Part shown: piece by piece, positions 46,606-60,319 of the stretch
How positions within the stretch are numbered: the first letter of the stretch is position 1
Layout of the letters: each line of letters begins with the position of its first letter
DNA from: Ptiloglossa arizonensis
Lineage: Eukaryota > Arthropoda > Insecta > Hymenoptera > Colletidae
Assembly: GCF_051014685.1 (NCBI RefSeq)
Contig: NC_135059.1
Span: forward strand, 9,734,001 to 9,798,000
Length of the DNA: 64,000 nt
Direction of reading: 5' to 3'
Program-made: the position numbers and the translations under genes
The notes under the pieces: generated by a model
What the model was told of the DNA's origin: nothing
The model's input: only the letters and a program-made list of their open reading frames with translations
Databases searched by the model: none

Positions 46606-47828
46606 AATTATAGAAATCTTTATCAAACGATAACGACAGTCAATACGTAAAGCTACATAAGTAATTCGTAAGTGATTTCTGTACACTTTTATCAATTTTT
46701 CTGCAATTTCTTATTTTCCACAATAAAGTCCCTTGAAGACAATTTATGTCTTACATATAATCCTTTCGAAGACAACATTGAAAGGCTGAGTCTTCAAGGA
46801 TTGGTCACACTCTTTAAACCTGTATTAACATTGACGAACAAAAATTTATACACGTAGATTATTATTAACCTCTGTGCAAGCTTACAAAGTTTTTTTATAT
46901 TTCTAATTGACACTGACTAATTATAGAAATCTTTATCGAACGTTAACGACAGTCAACACGTAAAGTTACATAAATAATTCATAAGTGATTTCTGTACACT
47001 TTTATCAATTTTTCTGCAATTTCTTATTTTCCACAATAAAGTCCCTTGAAGACAATTTATGTCTTACATATAATCCTTTCGAAGACAACATTGAAAGGCT
47101 GAGTCTTCAAGGATTGGTCACACTCTTTAAACCTGTATTAACATTGACGAACAAAAATTTATACACGTAGATTATTATTAACCTCTGTGCAAGCTTACAA
47201 AGTTTTTTCTTATTTCTAATTGACACTGACTAATTATAGAAATCTTTATCGAACGTTAACGACAGTCAACACGTAAAGTTACATAAATAATTCATAAGTG
47301 ATTTCTGTACACTTTTATCAATTTTTCTGCAATTTCTTATTTTCCACAATAAAGTCCCTTGAAGACAATTTATGTCTTACATATAATCCTTTCGAAGACA
47401 ACATTGAAAAGCTGAGTCTTCAAGGATTGGTCACACTCTTTAAATCTGTATTAACATTGACGAACAAAAATTTATACGCGATTATTTTTAGCCTCTGTAC
47501 AAGCTTACAAAGTTTTTTTATATTTCTAATTGACACTGACTAATTATAAAAATCTTTATCGAACGTTAACGACAGTCAACACGTAAAGTTACATAAATAA
47601 TTCATAAGTGATTTCTGTACACTTTTATCAATTTTTCTGCAATTTCTTATTTTCTGCAATAAAGTCCCTTGAAGACAATTTATGTCTTACATATAATCCT
47701 TTCGAAGACAACATTGAAAGGCTGAGTCTTCAAGGATTGGTCACACTCTTTAAACCTGTATTAACATTGACGAACAAAAATTTATACGCGATTATTTTTA
47801 GCCTCTGTACAAGCTTACAAAGTTTTAT
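46606..47828. repeat. 313-bp tandem repeat, 3.9 nearly identical copies
   Basis: Units begin AATTATAGAAATCTTTATC at 46,606, 46,919, 47,232 and 47,542 (spacing 313, 313, 310). Copies 1 and 2 give the same 61-residue translation in full, and copies 3 and 4 differ by a few substitutions and a short deletion. The small plus-strand frame (start MISVHFYQFFCNFLF) has no known match. Near-identity suggests recent amplification. Confidence 0.97.
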
Positions 47829-48909
47829 CAAAGTCGGAGGGGCGGGACAATTTGCGGATGTTCCTTGTTAGAAGCACGGTAAGCTTCTCTAGCCTTAACT
47901 TAGCCTCTAATTCGTCGATCGACGATAGAACGATCAGAAACTCTGGTCACGAGTTCGTGCATCCACCGGTAAGAATATCAACTGTTTAATTTCACTCGAG
48001 GATATCCCTGTTCCGTAATTCGTCGCACCCGAAGTCCCTTAGGTGGTGCAGACTGCCCTTCTTTGTCGAAACTTGGTTCCAACGCAAAGTCCCTAGATAC
48101 AACGCGGACTTTCCAACCGATTCCCACATAGAAACGAAATGCGTCAAATGAACCGTGACAGTAGTCAGAGTGGAGAATAATTCGCGAGCTACAACCACTT
48201 TATATCTCATTTGCAAATGTAAAACGGAGTTTGGAAGCGACCTGCTCGTTCGAGCGACTTTTTCTTACATTTTCGCGAAGATTCGAGCGTTGAACGCGTT
48301 ATACGAGATCGAGGAGAAATTTTTCAAATGTGTAACGTTACAGGCAGAACCGTGACGAGGAAAGATCAGTAGGGACACGTGAAAAGTAACACGATTGAAT
48401 CGACTATTATTATTCATGTCTACTCTGATCTTTTACCAACAATTCGAGATTACTCAAATATTCGTTTATCGTTCAAATTAAAATTCTACCAAAGCTAGAC
48501 ACTTACTTTTCCACTTGTAGAAACTCTAAAACAATAAAATTTTTCCCCTTTGTGGAAACCATAAAGTTTCCAAGTTTTTTTATTTATTTTGATTTAATGG
48601 ATAGCTACATTTGTGCAGAGTAGTGAATGTTTTCGAGTTTTGAGTTTAAAATTACCAGAATGAGAATTATCGTGTGGATAAATGGACAATAATTTAATAT
48701 TAAATATATATATATTTTTTAAAATCATTTTTATTCTAATAATACAGTTATATTCTAATCATATAGTTAAAACCTTTATAAATTACGTACAAATGGAAAA
48801 GTTTAAAATCCACTGAAGCCTCGAAGCTAGTTATATTGATAATATAACTCGAACCAAAATGATCGATAATTTGTCAGAACTGATCGTCAAATAATTCCAC
48901 AGTCTCAAT
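47829..48909. other. Upstream DNA, nothing recognised
   Basis: No gene or array. Short AT runs near 48,706-48,720. Confidence 0.4.
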
Positions 48910-49250
48910 TATTTTTTCGATGCATTAAAAAAAAAAATTGTTAAGTGTCTGTAACGTTTCTTCAATGGATTGAAAAATTGTTCAGAGTTTGTACTGTTTC
49001 TTCCGTGTATTAAAAAATTCTCGGATCACTGTGCAAAATCCCATAAAAAACTCAACGTTACGCTCGAGAACCTTCTGTGAAAACAGAATAACCGCGGGTT
49101 CCTTTCTAAGACAAAAAATAAATAAACAAAAAAAATACCATCACGCTTCGTGTGAGATAAATGGAAATAAATTTCGTGAATTTTTCCAACGAACGAAACC
49201 GAAGGAAAATGTTTCGCGACAGTGATCTGTCCGGAGGAGAATTAAAATAT
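48910..49250. repeat. Dispersed repeat, copy 2 (partner at 42.4 kb)
   Basis: It has ~45-bp subrepeats with ATTAAAAAATTG and TGTCTGTAACGTTTCTTC, followed by GAAATAAATTTCGTGAATTT, in the same order as 42,430-42,760. Confidence 0.6.
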
Positions 49251-49619
49251 TCTTGTTACGACAACAATAACGTATAAACTCAATCAAGTTATCATCGTGT
49301 CCGGCATGACAGTCGCAATGAGAAAATTGCGACGCACGCCCAAGCTCCTCGTTTCTCATCAAAGCAAATATCGGAATAATTGCATTTCTCGATGACATTG
49401 TTTACAATTTCACTTCGTTTCGTGTGCAAAACGCCACGCAAGAGACGTTACAAACGAATCCTGAATTTGTACACGCAAGTTTCGAATTCGTAATCAATTT
49501 TCCAATGTATTTCGAACAGCAACGAAAGGAGGGTATTAACAAAATGATCAATTTTGACATCGCCTTGAAATGAAAAATTCATACGAGGGAAGAACAACTC
49601 CTGAGAAATAAAAAAATTT

Positions 49620-49890
49620 TAATTTCTCAAAAAACAATGGGAAAGTTGTTAAAAATGAGAGCAAAATATAAATGTAACAATGATTGAATCGAAATTAATG
49701 CTAATTTTCTCTCGAGGGGAAGAAAAAGTGTCTGTATCATTTTTTCAAAAAATAATGAGAGAGTTTTTAAAAATGAGACCAAAATATAAATATGATAACG
49801 ATCTGACCCGAATTAGTGGTAATTTTCTCTCGAGAGAAACAAGAAGTGTCTTTATCATTTTTTAAGTTGTTAAAAATAAGTCCAAGATAT
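49620..49890. repeat. About 100-120 bp direct repeat, 2.5 copies
   Basis: AAAATGAGACCAAAATATAA, AATTTTCTCTCGAG and GTGTCTGTATCATTTTTTC recur near 49,650, 49,770 and 49,870 with indels. Confidence 0.8.
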
Positions 49891-51489
49891 AAATATGATA
49901 GTGGTCGAACCCAAAGCATCATTTTTTCATTATCTCATTTTTCAGATATTGAACCGTCTTTAGAATAATTAACGGGAAAACCAACAGGGAAATAAACCGA
50001 AGATTGCAATCGAACAAATCTGAAGTACCTGAACTAATCGTTGTTACATGGAAACAACAACCAACAATATATTTACTGCTTTGAAAACTGTGACGAATAC
50101 GTTTACTCGGTGTACGTTTGATAACTCGATACCATTTTCTCCAAAAATAGTTGAAACAATATAAAATACGTACAAAATAACGAGAAATTGTCAAAAATCA
50201 AAGTAAAGAGATATTCAATACAATCTAACACCATTTTACTGAAAACGAAACACCATTCACGATATTCGAACAGTTCAAAATACTCGTACGCATTAACGAA
50301 TAAGAAACACACATATGAATTAATCGACGAAAGTAAAACTTCATTAGAAGCCACATTTGCACACTCGTGTGACTGCAAAGTTGAAAAACGCGTTGTTGTT
50401 ACCATTCAGTAATTATTGTATACGCTACTTCGAATTTGTTCGATATAAACCTCGATTCGATTTTGATTTTCTCGTCGATTATTTCATCGATATTCGAAAA
50501 AAACGACGAAACGTAAAATAATTCCCACCACGTGAAAATTATTCATATATTCGATTCATTTTCGACAATTTCTCCCTCGTTTCTCAGGAAAATAAACACA
50601 CTTTTGATCCCTTGGGGAACACTCTGATGGATCTTGATACGTAAATGTTTCATTTCGAAAAATGGGCAATTCTCCCTCGACGAGAGAAAAAAAGAAAATT
50701 TTCTTCGTCAAACGTAACTTTAATGTCGAACTGGATGGTTTCGAAAAGGCAGAAGCGCCGCTACGAGCCAGGTGCTTGGCACGCGTCCAAGAAGAACGAA
50801 AGCAACGCTTATAAATAATAAAATGGAAAATTCTCTGTGCTCGGTCACGGGTATGCTTTCACGTCGACACGGTGCAGTTGCTTGCGCTTAAAGTAAATCA
50901 ACTGCTTGCGCGTGAACTACGTAGTGCCAGCCGTTCCAAATTACAAAGCTGATCCGTACACGGTTGTATCATAACACGTAGGCGTGACTTCTGGGGATGA
51001 ATTCCGCGGGCAGGAATAATGAAACAACGATTAAAGTAATTGCTCGCTTGTAGAAAGTTATGAAAACTCATTACGGTTTATCTCACTCGGCCGGCGATAC
51101 TTCGCGAAACAAAACGTTTTCGATCGCGATTCTTCCTCGCTGAATTAATAATCAACGTATAAATTTCCTCCCCTTTGCACACCAGAACTGAAACGTAATT
51201 TGAACAAATTCACAGATTTACGAGCCAAATTCTTTGTCTTTCCCATTTGGTTAACAGTCTCGAAATTTGTCGTAGATTGAAGATTTTTGTAAACGTCAGC
51301 CCCGATTTATTCGTTTCCCGTTTTATTTATTCGTAACCCGATATAAAATTGCATATTCACGGTATATTTATGCATACACTGTATTTTTCAAATCTTGAGA
51401 TTTTCAACATAAATTGAGAATCTGTTTTTGCAGATATTCCAGAACTTTCGACGAATTGTTACGATTGCAATGAAAAATAATTTCTGCGT
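49891..51489. other. Upstream DNA, nothing recognised
   Basis: AT-rich apart from a more GC-rich patch at 50,740-51,010. No gene supported. Confidence 0.4.
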
Positions 51490-52970
51490 TTGATAATATT
51501 TTTTCGTCAATTATAAAATATAATTGAATATATAGGGTTTCTAGAAAACTACTAAGAATTATGCAATAGAATTCTTTTCACGAGAAATAATTATTCTTTA
51601 TCGAAGTTCAAAGTTACGATAGTATTCCTCAATCGACAAAAACGATTGTAAATGGGATGAAATTGATTCTTAACGAAATTTCGTGTACTCGATTTCCGAA
51701 ATGTCATTTCGTTCCTTTCGTCGTATTTTTATATTTTTATCGTTTTCCTCGATTCGAGAGGGAAATAAGAGTTAACGATCGGTGTAAATGACAATTGGTG
51801 AACCTTCGTTAAGGAAAACGAAGCACGAAGTTTTGCCTCGGACGAGGAACGAGGAAAATAATGCGGGTTTTTAAATGTCAACGAGGATCGCGCGGAAAAA
51901 GCGGCTCGTTTCCTCGTGGAACGTTGTTTACCGCGTTTCAAGATTTTTTTCCTGCGAGAGACGCAAAGAAAAGCAACAACACCGTACGACCCTTGCGAAA
52001 TCACCGTGCACAACGTCGTCGTTGTCGTTTTTTAACCCCTCGCGGTCAAACGAGCCTCGACTGGCCATAAACAATCTCCCGGGAACGTCAATTTTTAACA
52101 TAACCGCGGTCGTTTCCATGATTGACTTCGCGGTGGCCGCGTCAACGGTCTAACCCTGTGTCAGAGATAAATAAAATTTGATTGGAATGAAAGTAACGAA
52201 CAAAATCCACGTACATCGATTTATGTATATTTATTCGCGACGTTCGCTAAATTGAAACGAATCCACTTCGTTAGATTGGAGCGTTGAATTTTTATTCGCT
52301 GCTTGTACTATACTAGATTTCATTGTATAATAAAAATTCTAATTTTCAATCAACGAGTTACCAACAAGATGTTACTACCTCGTTACAGTGGAGAGTTAAA
52401 TTTTGGAAAATTTCTTTGAAATGTAGAATATTTTATTGTGCGATTAAAATTTGTATTCAACGAGTAACGAACAAAATGTTATATATCTTTCGTTCGTTAT
52501 TCGGATTTTTTACAATACAAATTTATATTTCATTTTTATCTAGAAACGTGAGTCACTTATGAACCGCGAGTCATTCAACACACTGTCTATTATTGTACGA
52601 TCTGCAACGTGAGAATAATTTTTAAATAAGTTTCATAGCAGAATCGTGCATTGCTATTTTAGCCTTTATAGATTAATAATGATAAAAGTGAGATGAATTT
52701 AATATTGAGATGAATTTCATCAAATCAATTTTACCATTCAACACTATTCATTTAAATGAGAAAACATTCTCAGGTATCGAGTAGACGAAATTTCGTTAAG
52801 AATCAATTTTATCCAATTTACAATCAATTTTGTCGATTGAGGAACACTAATTTTGAACTTCGATGAAGAATAATTATTTCTCGTGAAAAGAATTCTATTG
52901 CACAATTCTTAGTAATTTTCTAGAAACCCTATATTCAATTATATTTGATGATTAACGAAAAAATTGTATT
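51490..52970. repeat. Inverted repeat with about 200-bp arms (foldback-like, 1.5 kb)
   Basis: The left arm at 51,490-51,693 and right arm at 52,776-52,970 are reverse complements with small indels. Shared blocks include AATTATTTCTCGTGAAAAGA, ATTCTATTGCA and ACGAAATTTCGTTAAGAATC. About 1.08 kb lies between, with a CpG-rich part at 51,830-52,150 and no recognised coding sequence. It could be a foldback-type element or a local inverted duplication. Confidence 0.88.
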
Positions 52971-55856
52971 AATTCAATCTCCATCTTTAAGTACATTGAT
53001 AATTTCCTCGATATTGTTTTCACTCTTCGTAATACGCTCATTTTGCGGAAATTTCGCACAACACCGAAACAACTTAGGATCGTTCAATTACTGTAACAAA
53101 ATAGGCCTTTCGTTACACAAGAAGTATTATCAAACACACCTAAAATATTTCCAAATGCATCCTTCCCTTAAACCGATGCATCGGTTAATTGATTTTACCA
53201 ACGCAACTGCAATCCGATTTCAATTCTTCTACGAGATGTTCAACGACAATACACATTCATCGTAATTGGTGTACGTGCAAGAAATGCGGAAAAACGCAAA
53301 GGAGTAAAATTACTCCTTCAGTGTGTTTTCAAATACGCGCGAGTTGTACAACGTGCCAAAATTAAAACGCCACGAGAGAAAGGGTCGAATCCGTGAAAAA
53401 GTCGCGCAATTCTTCGAGCGTCTACGCATACCAACGACTCGTGCCTTGTTCGAACACCTGAAGAGCTAATTTCCATGAATTTCCCCGAGATTGCTCGCCA
53501 TCGGGTAATTGGTGGCTAGACGTGCTCGTGGAAGTCTCCGTTTGAACACCACTGAACGACGACGAAAGCAATTGGCCAGAATTACTTAATCGTCCGTGTG
53601 TACGGTTTTACGGGAGTCGATAAAAACGTAGCTTGCTTCGATTTTACCATACACTGCTATTAACTGTCGCCCGTTTTCATAGCCAAATAATCGCCCGCCA
53701 ACCGCCGTTTCATGGCGCCAGGATCGTTGAGGCGCGTAGAATCGGCATTGGAAAACACACCGGTCGATTCTTCGTGAAAAAACGCACGAGAAACGCGTAA
53801 TGAAGTTTTTTCGCACGAGTGCTCGTTCTCGCGGAAATCGACTTCGAATATTATTGAGCGCGCGTCGTCGAAGTGTCGCACACATGTGCGACAAATGTGC
53901 AAGACGAAATTTATAACCTCCAAATTTGTCGATTTTAGATTCGATACTCCCTGATACTTTTTCGATGAAAATACAAATTTGTATCTGTTCGTAAAATACA
54001 TATTGTTTCGATAAAAAAGTTGATTATCCGTTGAAAGATTGTCCATTAAAAAAATTGATTACCCGATGGAAAGTTGTTTTACTCTATCGAGGGAATTGTA
54101 CGTTCGAAGATTCGCGACAGTTCCAAGGAAACGGAGAACACGAGTCTAGAAACGACTTCACCGGCGTAACATTTGCGTCACGTATCCAGTTTTCACAGGG
54201 ATGAATGCGGACTCGGTCGTTAATTGACCGCAAGAGTATTAACACAATTTCAGGTGAATTTCACGCGGTGTGCATAGATGAACGTTACGTGGTGAAACCA
54301 AAGTAAATGGTAGCTAGTTGCTCAATGATTTCTACGCGCACAAGACGCAATTTCGTCGAAGAAACGAATGACGAAACATCATCGACACGCACCTACCCTG
54401 CTCGTTCGTTTCGAACGAAAAAAAAAAAAAAGAAACAGAAAAACAGCTTTCCACCGTGACGCAGACGTTATTGAGTAAGTTATTTTTATGTTTATATTAT
54501 TCAATGTACTTACAGGAGGATATGTGCTTATAAAAACGAGGAAAAGAGAATGTACCCAAGTGCGTGAGACACGAGGTGCAGATTGAACACCGCTGTTGCA
54601 ACCCAATCTCGCGAGTAGCACCGCCCAATGGACGATGTACGATTCGAACGAAACTTGGCACACGTTGAAAATTATTCGAAACGTTTAATATTCGAGGGAT
54701 GGAAAATGAGGGTGCATTGAGGGCAATGTTGTGCGTTGAATACTCATTTGATTAAACGTCTGTGTAAAATATCTATTTAATTAAACGATTCAAAAGTTAA
54801 TAGAAACGAGGGAAAATATCGAACGTGGAGAAAATTTGTTCTCGAGGAGCAATCACAAGGATCGGGATATAAATTTTGCCGAGTTGTACGTGACGCTAGT
54901 CCAGCCAATCGGATCAATTTTATGGTTACATACGCCACTATACAGCAACGCCACTTACAAGACATAAAATTTAATTCGATCTTTACGATGACACCGACCG
55001 AACGTTCCGATCATTGGATTGAAATGTAATATTTACGTAAAGAAAAATGATGTTCGAGGAATTTGTTTATCCTATCGAATACCTCGAACGTAAAACGTAC
55101 ATCGAACTCTCCAGCTGTGAACACCCAGATGATCGTGTTCTCGTCAAGAATGTCCCGTGTACACTCTTCGTACGATTCAGGGACAGTAAACCTAATAGCA
55201 GCCAACATTTTGATTTATTAATGAAAGCTGCGCCACGAAACGCTCTCACACACCTAATTCAGAAGCCGGTTCGCGTTAAACAAAAAGATTCGTGAAAGGT
55301 GCAGCTTCGTTTTCTCGTGTTTTCACCGGTCGTCGAAAAAACTTTGTAACCCCTTTGGTCGCTCTTGTCTTCGCGTAGAGTAATTATCTGTTGCCTCTGT
55401 ACGAAAAAAAGAAAGATGAAAATTTCGTGTCCCACCATTTTGTTCCTGAATGTATCGTCGGGAGGCGTTGCACGTGTGCCGAGGAAAATGTAAATGAAGA
55501 CGTAGACCCGAACAGGGTCCAGGAAGATGGATGTTTCGCTACGAAATGTGAAACGTTTCCCCGGGTACGATGGCCGGGCAATTTTCGTGAAAACGATTGA
55601 CCTGGACTCAGGTAGAATCCCCTTTTGGATTCTGGGAGGAATCTTGCTACTCGTAAACAAGTCGAACGTCAACGTGGCACCTTCTCGACCATCGAATAAA
55701 TAAATTCCCGCATATTTCAATACCATGAATCTCCATATTTATTAATACCGTGAATTTCCATTCGTTACACGAACCGTGACTTTCAATACCGTTTCTGAAC
55801 AAATAAAATATTCTCACGGCAAATTTAACGTTCTCCGCCGCATCGTTATTGCATTT
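52971..55856. other. Upstream DNA, no supported gene
   Basis: A GC- and CpG-richer block lies at about 53,340-53,900. Frames in it and at 55,259-55,726 show no domain I recognise. Confidence 0.4.
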
Positions 55857-55992
55857 TACTTTGAAATGGTAACATTTATTGTACCTCACTTTGAAATGGT
55901 AAAATTTATCATACTTTACTTCAAAATGGTAAAATTTATCATACTTTACTTTAAAATGGCGAAATTTATTATATTTTACTTTAAAATAATCA
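55857..55992. repeat. 30-bp tandem repeat, about 4.5 copies
   Basis: TTTACTTTGAAATGGTAAAA plus TTTATCATAC repeats every 30 bp, giving a pseudo-peptide repeat YFKMVKFIIL on plus. Confidence 0.92.
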
Positions 55993-56489
55993 AAATTCAT
56001 AGGTGTGTCTTCTACCCTAAGGAATAAAACACAATACAAGTGAAATGATAAAAACGAAGCAACTATAGGACACAGAGATTATACTACGTGCTACTGAGGT
56101 TAAATAAATGAAGAAAGACTCGACGAATCACGGATTTATCTCAAGAAAGTGTAGAGTTTAGAATAAAATGTGTTTCTAATAAATTTGCTTTTTAAAAACA
56201 TAAAAATAATATATAAACGAACTCGTATCGAAATTCTCATTATTAAGGGACTTACAGCTCGTTAGCGCAAGCGGTGCACTCGGTTGGTTATTGCATTATG
56301 AAACTGTAAACGTGTTTAACCTGAAACACCGTTTATTAAAACAATGTACAGGGTAACCGCGAAACGACTTTGTTGATCATCATCAAACTCGGTAGGAACA
56401 TTGTTTAAAACATTTCTAAAGCTCCAAAGTTCGTTTCAGCTCTTATATTCGCGATCAAGATTTTGTTACACGTCCAACGTGTTGAAACA

Positions 56490-56845
56490 ATTTTAAATCA
56501 ACGACTCAAACTCACGTTCTTTCACTGTTAAATTCTGAACATTGTTAAAAAATACAATAATCTTGTATTTTTTTTTTTTTTATTTAACGACTCAAACTCA
56601 CACTGTTCTCTTACTATTACAATCTGAACGCGTTGTTCATCGATACCAAAATTATTTATGATCTTTCCAACACTAATTTCAGCTCTAATCTTGTATTTTG
56701 TTTTTTTTATTTAACGACTCAAACTCACACTATTCTCTTACTGTTACAATCTGAACGCGTTGTTCGTCGATACCAAAATTATTCATGACCTTTCCAACAC
56801 TAATTTCAGCTCTAATCTTGTATTTTTCTTTTTTATTTAACAACT
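56490..56845. repeat. 127-128 bp tandem repeat, about 2.7 copies
   Basis: TCTTGTATTTT occurs at 56,561, 56,689 and 56,816, followed by variable poly-T, TTTAACGACTCAAACTCAC and CTGAACGCGTTGTTC. Confidence 0.93.
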
Positions 56846-59049
56846 CACCGGCCATCAAAGGAGCCGATCGTTCTTCGACTCGGTCGATCGGAAATCCGAT
56901 GTTCGCGGTGAAAGACCAGAGCAAATCGTCGCCTCGCTTTTACGAACGAAAGTGTCCCGAAAGAAACAACAATTATTCATCGTTACGCAAACCTAATATC
57001 CCGTGGTAGCCGAATCGACGTCAATTTCCTTATCGACTTCTTGCAAAATTCATTCCGAGAACCTTTCTCCGCGAGGATTCAACAAAAAACAGACTTGGTT
57101 CGATAAATAAACCGAAGTAAATCGATAAGAACCTCGGTAGCCAGGATTTACGTAAGCTTTCCTTTACTTTTCTAGTCGTGGCGAAGTGAAGGTGTACGGT
57201 AAGAAAACTACTGTCTTTCCCTCCGTGATTACATTGAAACGAGTGCGTTCGCGATGCGTTACTTTGCATTTCTAACCAGTGATTGCCGCTTTAGAGTTAT
57301 TTGAAAGCCTACAATCTCTCGAAAGTCACTGGAATGCCTTTGACAGCCTACTGAAATTCTCGATAAAGCAACGACATTTCGCTTTGTATCAGTGTGAACG
57401 ATATTTTGTCGTTGTTTCTTTTTTCTTTTTTTTTTTGAAATTAAACGCTCGCGGCGATCAACGATTAAATTACTCGTTCGTTCGAGACCAATACCAATTA
57501 AATGTATGATTCGTCGATTTACTTTTCACACATAGGTAGTATTCGTGGTTTTAAATTTTGTACCAATCGATATGTACCAGTGATCGCTCGTCTTTTTGTT
57601 CGATATTTCGCAACGAAAGTCCTTTAGGCTTGTCAACATATTTTCCTCGAAAATATTGAGTATTTATCAACGAATAAGTATAAATTAAAAATAAAATAAG
57701 AAAAGAAAATTACTGATAAAAGTTTCTAATCGTTCGACGATTCTTATTAAAATCGTATGTTTCGATCAATTTTCTACTCGTTCAATATTGTGTGTCAAGG
57801 ACAATTATACCTTTAGAGCCAATGAACATTCAATATTAAATTCAACGATACGATATTAAATTCCAATTGATTGTTATCGAGAAAAAATGTACAACTATTC
57901 TAAGATGGCAAGGAAGAATTTCTTTACGAATAAAAATAGCAGAAAATGTAGAATTACTTACCAGTTTCCTAACAAATGAAACTATTTCAATCCCTTTGAA
58001 CGTGTTTATTTATTCTTAAAAAGACTTTTAGACCATAGTCTGTATATTTCGTAAGCGCTACAATACAACCTTCAAAATTATCATTTTGAAATACAATTTT
58101 GCCAAGCAGTGTTCTCCAACACTAGCACGAAAGTGTTTTACAATCTCCATCGTTTCTTCGAGTTTTCACAAAGACATTTTTCAATGTTTTCGAATTCAAC
58201 GTTAATTTAATTAACACTGATCGCATCCGACCAACGATTAATCTGATCGTTCATCGTTACTTTCATGAAAATTTGCCCAACACTGGTTACGCATCGCGAT
58301 GCATCTAGATGCATGCAGATTACCCCAGATTCGACGCAGAAGCGTTTGTAATTAACGCTTTCGTTTTAATTAACCGCGAGAAACATCGTGAGCCAAGTTA
58401 CCCAGTTCTAAGTTTCGCGATCGTAATCGTGTCTAATCAGGCATTATGTTGGATAAAGCGATCCGATTGTTAATATTTCGTTGAGGCCCTGTTCTCTTAA
58501 ACGAGTCCCACCGTCTATTAATTTAACAAAGAGAACAATATGAAGTGTAGCTTGATGGAGTATTGCATGGTCGTTTCGAGAACACCGTAACCGATCCGAA
58601 AGATTTCCGAAGCGGAGAAACCGAGCGGAATGAGGCGACTGACGAAACATTTTGAAAGAAAAATGGCGACCACCGCTCGCACGAGGCAACAAAAATGTTC
58701 CAAACTGTTCAACGTTTCGGTCACGAGCTTTAACAAGCGCATTTCACGTCTCGTGTACATACGTTGGCGTTCGCGTATCACATATTCCTTGTACATTCAA
58801 TCGCGAGCTATAAAACGTGACGAGAAGCGCGAATCCGAACGACCACACTGGTTAACAATATTTTCGATGTTATCGACACCGAAGTGACCGACGATGGATG
58901 TATTTCTACTTCAACAGGACTTCGTACGTATTTTCGAAAGTATCGTAGATTAAAAAAAGACGAATTAATGTACGAATGTAATTCGTTTTTTATATCATTG
59001 TCATCGAACGTTACGAGCAACAGTGTCGTTAATAATGCGTCCGTAATTC
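56846..59049. other. Upstream DNA, nothing recognised
   Basis: CAGTGTTCTCCAA at 58,107 and TTTGCCCAACACTG ending at 58,285 resemble hAT-type termini, but no matching 8-bp target duplication was found. Frames at 58,444-58,887 on both strands are not recognised. Confidence 0.4.
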
Positions 59050-59625
59050 ACACCGATAGCTTTCTTTAGACGCATATATGCGTCCATAATCCATACTGGT
59101 AGTTTTCTTTAAACGTACACATGCGTTCATAGTTCAAACCGATAGTTTTCTTTAGACGCATATATGCGTCCATAATCCACACCGATAGCTTTCTTTAAAC
59201 GCATATATGCGTTCCATAGTCCACACCGACAATCTTCTTTAAACAGATATATGTGTTCACAGTCTACACCAACAGTTTTCTTTAAACGCATATATGCGTC
59301 CATAATCCACACCGATAGCTTTCTTTAAACACATATATACGTCCATAATCCACGCCGATTTGAACACATATATGTGTCCATAATCCACGCCGATTTAAAC
59401 GCATATATGCGTCCATAATCCACACCGATAGCTTTCTTTAAACGCATATATGCGTTCCATAGTCCACACCGACAATCTTCTTTAAACAGATATATGCGTT
59501 CAAAGTTCACACCGACAGTTTTCTTTAAACGCATATATGCGTCCATGATCCACACCGATAACTTTCTTTAAACACATATATGTGTCCATAATCCGATTGA
59601 AACGCATATATGCGTTCATGGCACT
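59050..59625. repeat. 43-bp satellite with a 14-bp palindrome, about 13 copies
   Basis: Each unit has ACGCATATATGCGT (or ACACATATATGTGT) then CCATAATCCACACCGATAGC and TTTCTTTAA. Starts are 43-44 bp apart. A multi-unit block beginning GCATATATGCGTTCCATAG at 59,201 recurs at 59,444, a 243-bp higher-order repeat. Confidence 0.95.
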
Positions 59626-60319
59626 CGAAGAAGTGATGAAATTACGCGATGTTCGATCGAGTATCGGTGCTTTTAACAAATTTAACGTCGAATCAACCGA
59701 GGATGAACGACCATTATCGACACTCTCGCTTGTTAATCACCCGAAACTGTCAGTGGGGAACCATTACACCGGGTGATTATTACACGGGTCACGTTGCACG
59801 ATTTGTCATGACGTCAAACCAGACTCAAACTGCGATCTATATGCGATTACGATCGAACACAAAAAGGACGTGTCGCGGACCGAAGCTTGTCGGTTCGTTA
59901 CTTTTGTTCATTCAAACGTAATGGCGTTAAGCAACGACGGGCACAAAATGGTACCGGATATAATCGAAGAGAAAAAACAATATTAACGTCGACTTTCTTA
60001 TCCTTAGATTTCTACCACTTGTAGTTGTTAAAGAATGTAACATGAATTAATATTCATAGTTATATCAGTCTCTGCCAGCCCTTACTATAACTTTGTTGGA
60101 ATACTTTCGAACTTAATTTCAATTTTCTTCTGTAAATTGTATAATAATCTGTAACGTAATCCTACACAAATTGTAAAAATACTAGGAAACGTGATATACC
60201 TTTTCGATTCACAGATTGAAGATTAGATTATAAAATAATAGAACTTACGTATCGATTGTAAAATAGTAGAAGTTACGTAACGATTATAAAATGGTAGAAC
60301 TTACGTGTCGTGATATATC
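59626..60319. other. Upstream DNA, nothing recognised
   Basis: Only short ~30-bp repeats of GTAGAACTTACGT near 60,235-60,310. Confidence 0.4.

Noticed and set aside
58107..58285. Possible 179-bp hAT-type MITE
   Set aside because: Only the outer seven bases pair well and the flanking 8-mers differ.
58444..58887. Hydrophobic minus-strand frame resembling a receptor fragment
   Set aside because: Resemblance is to general hydrophobicity only; no conserved motif.
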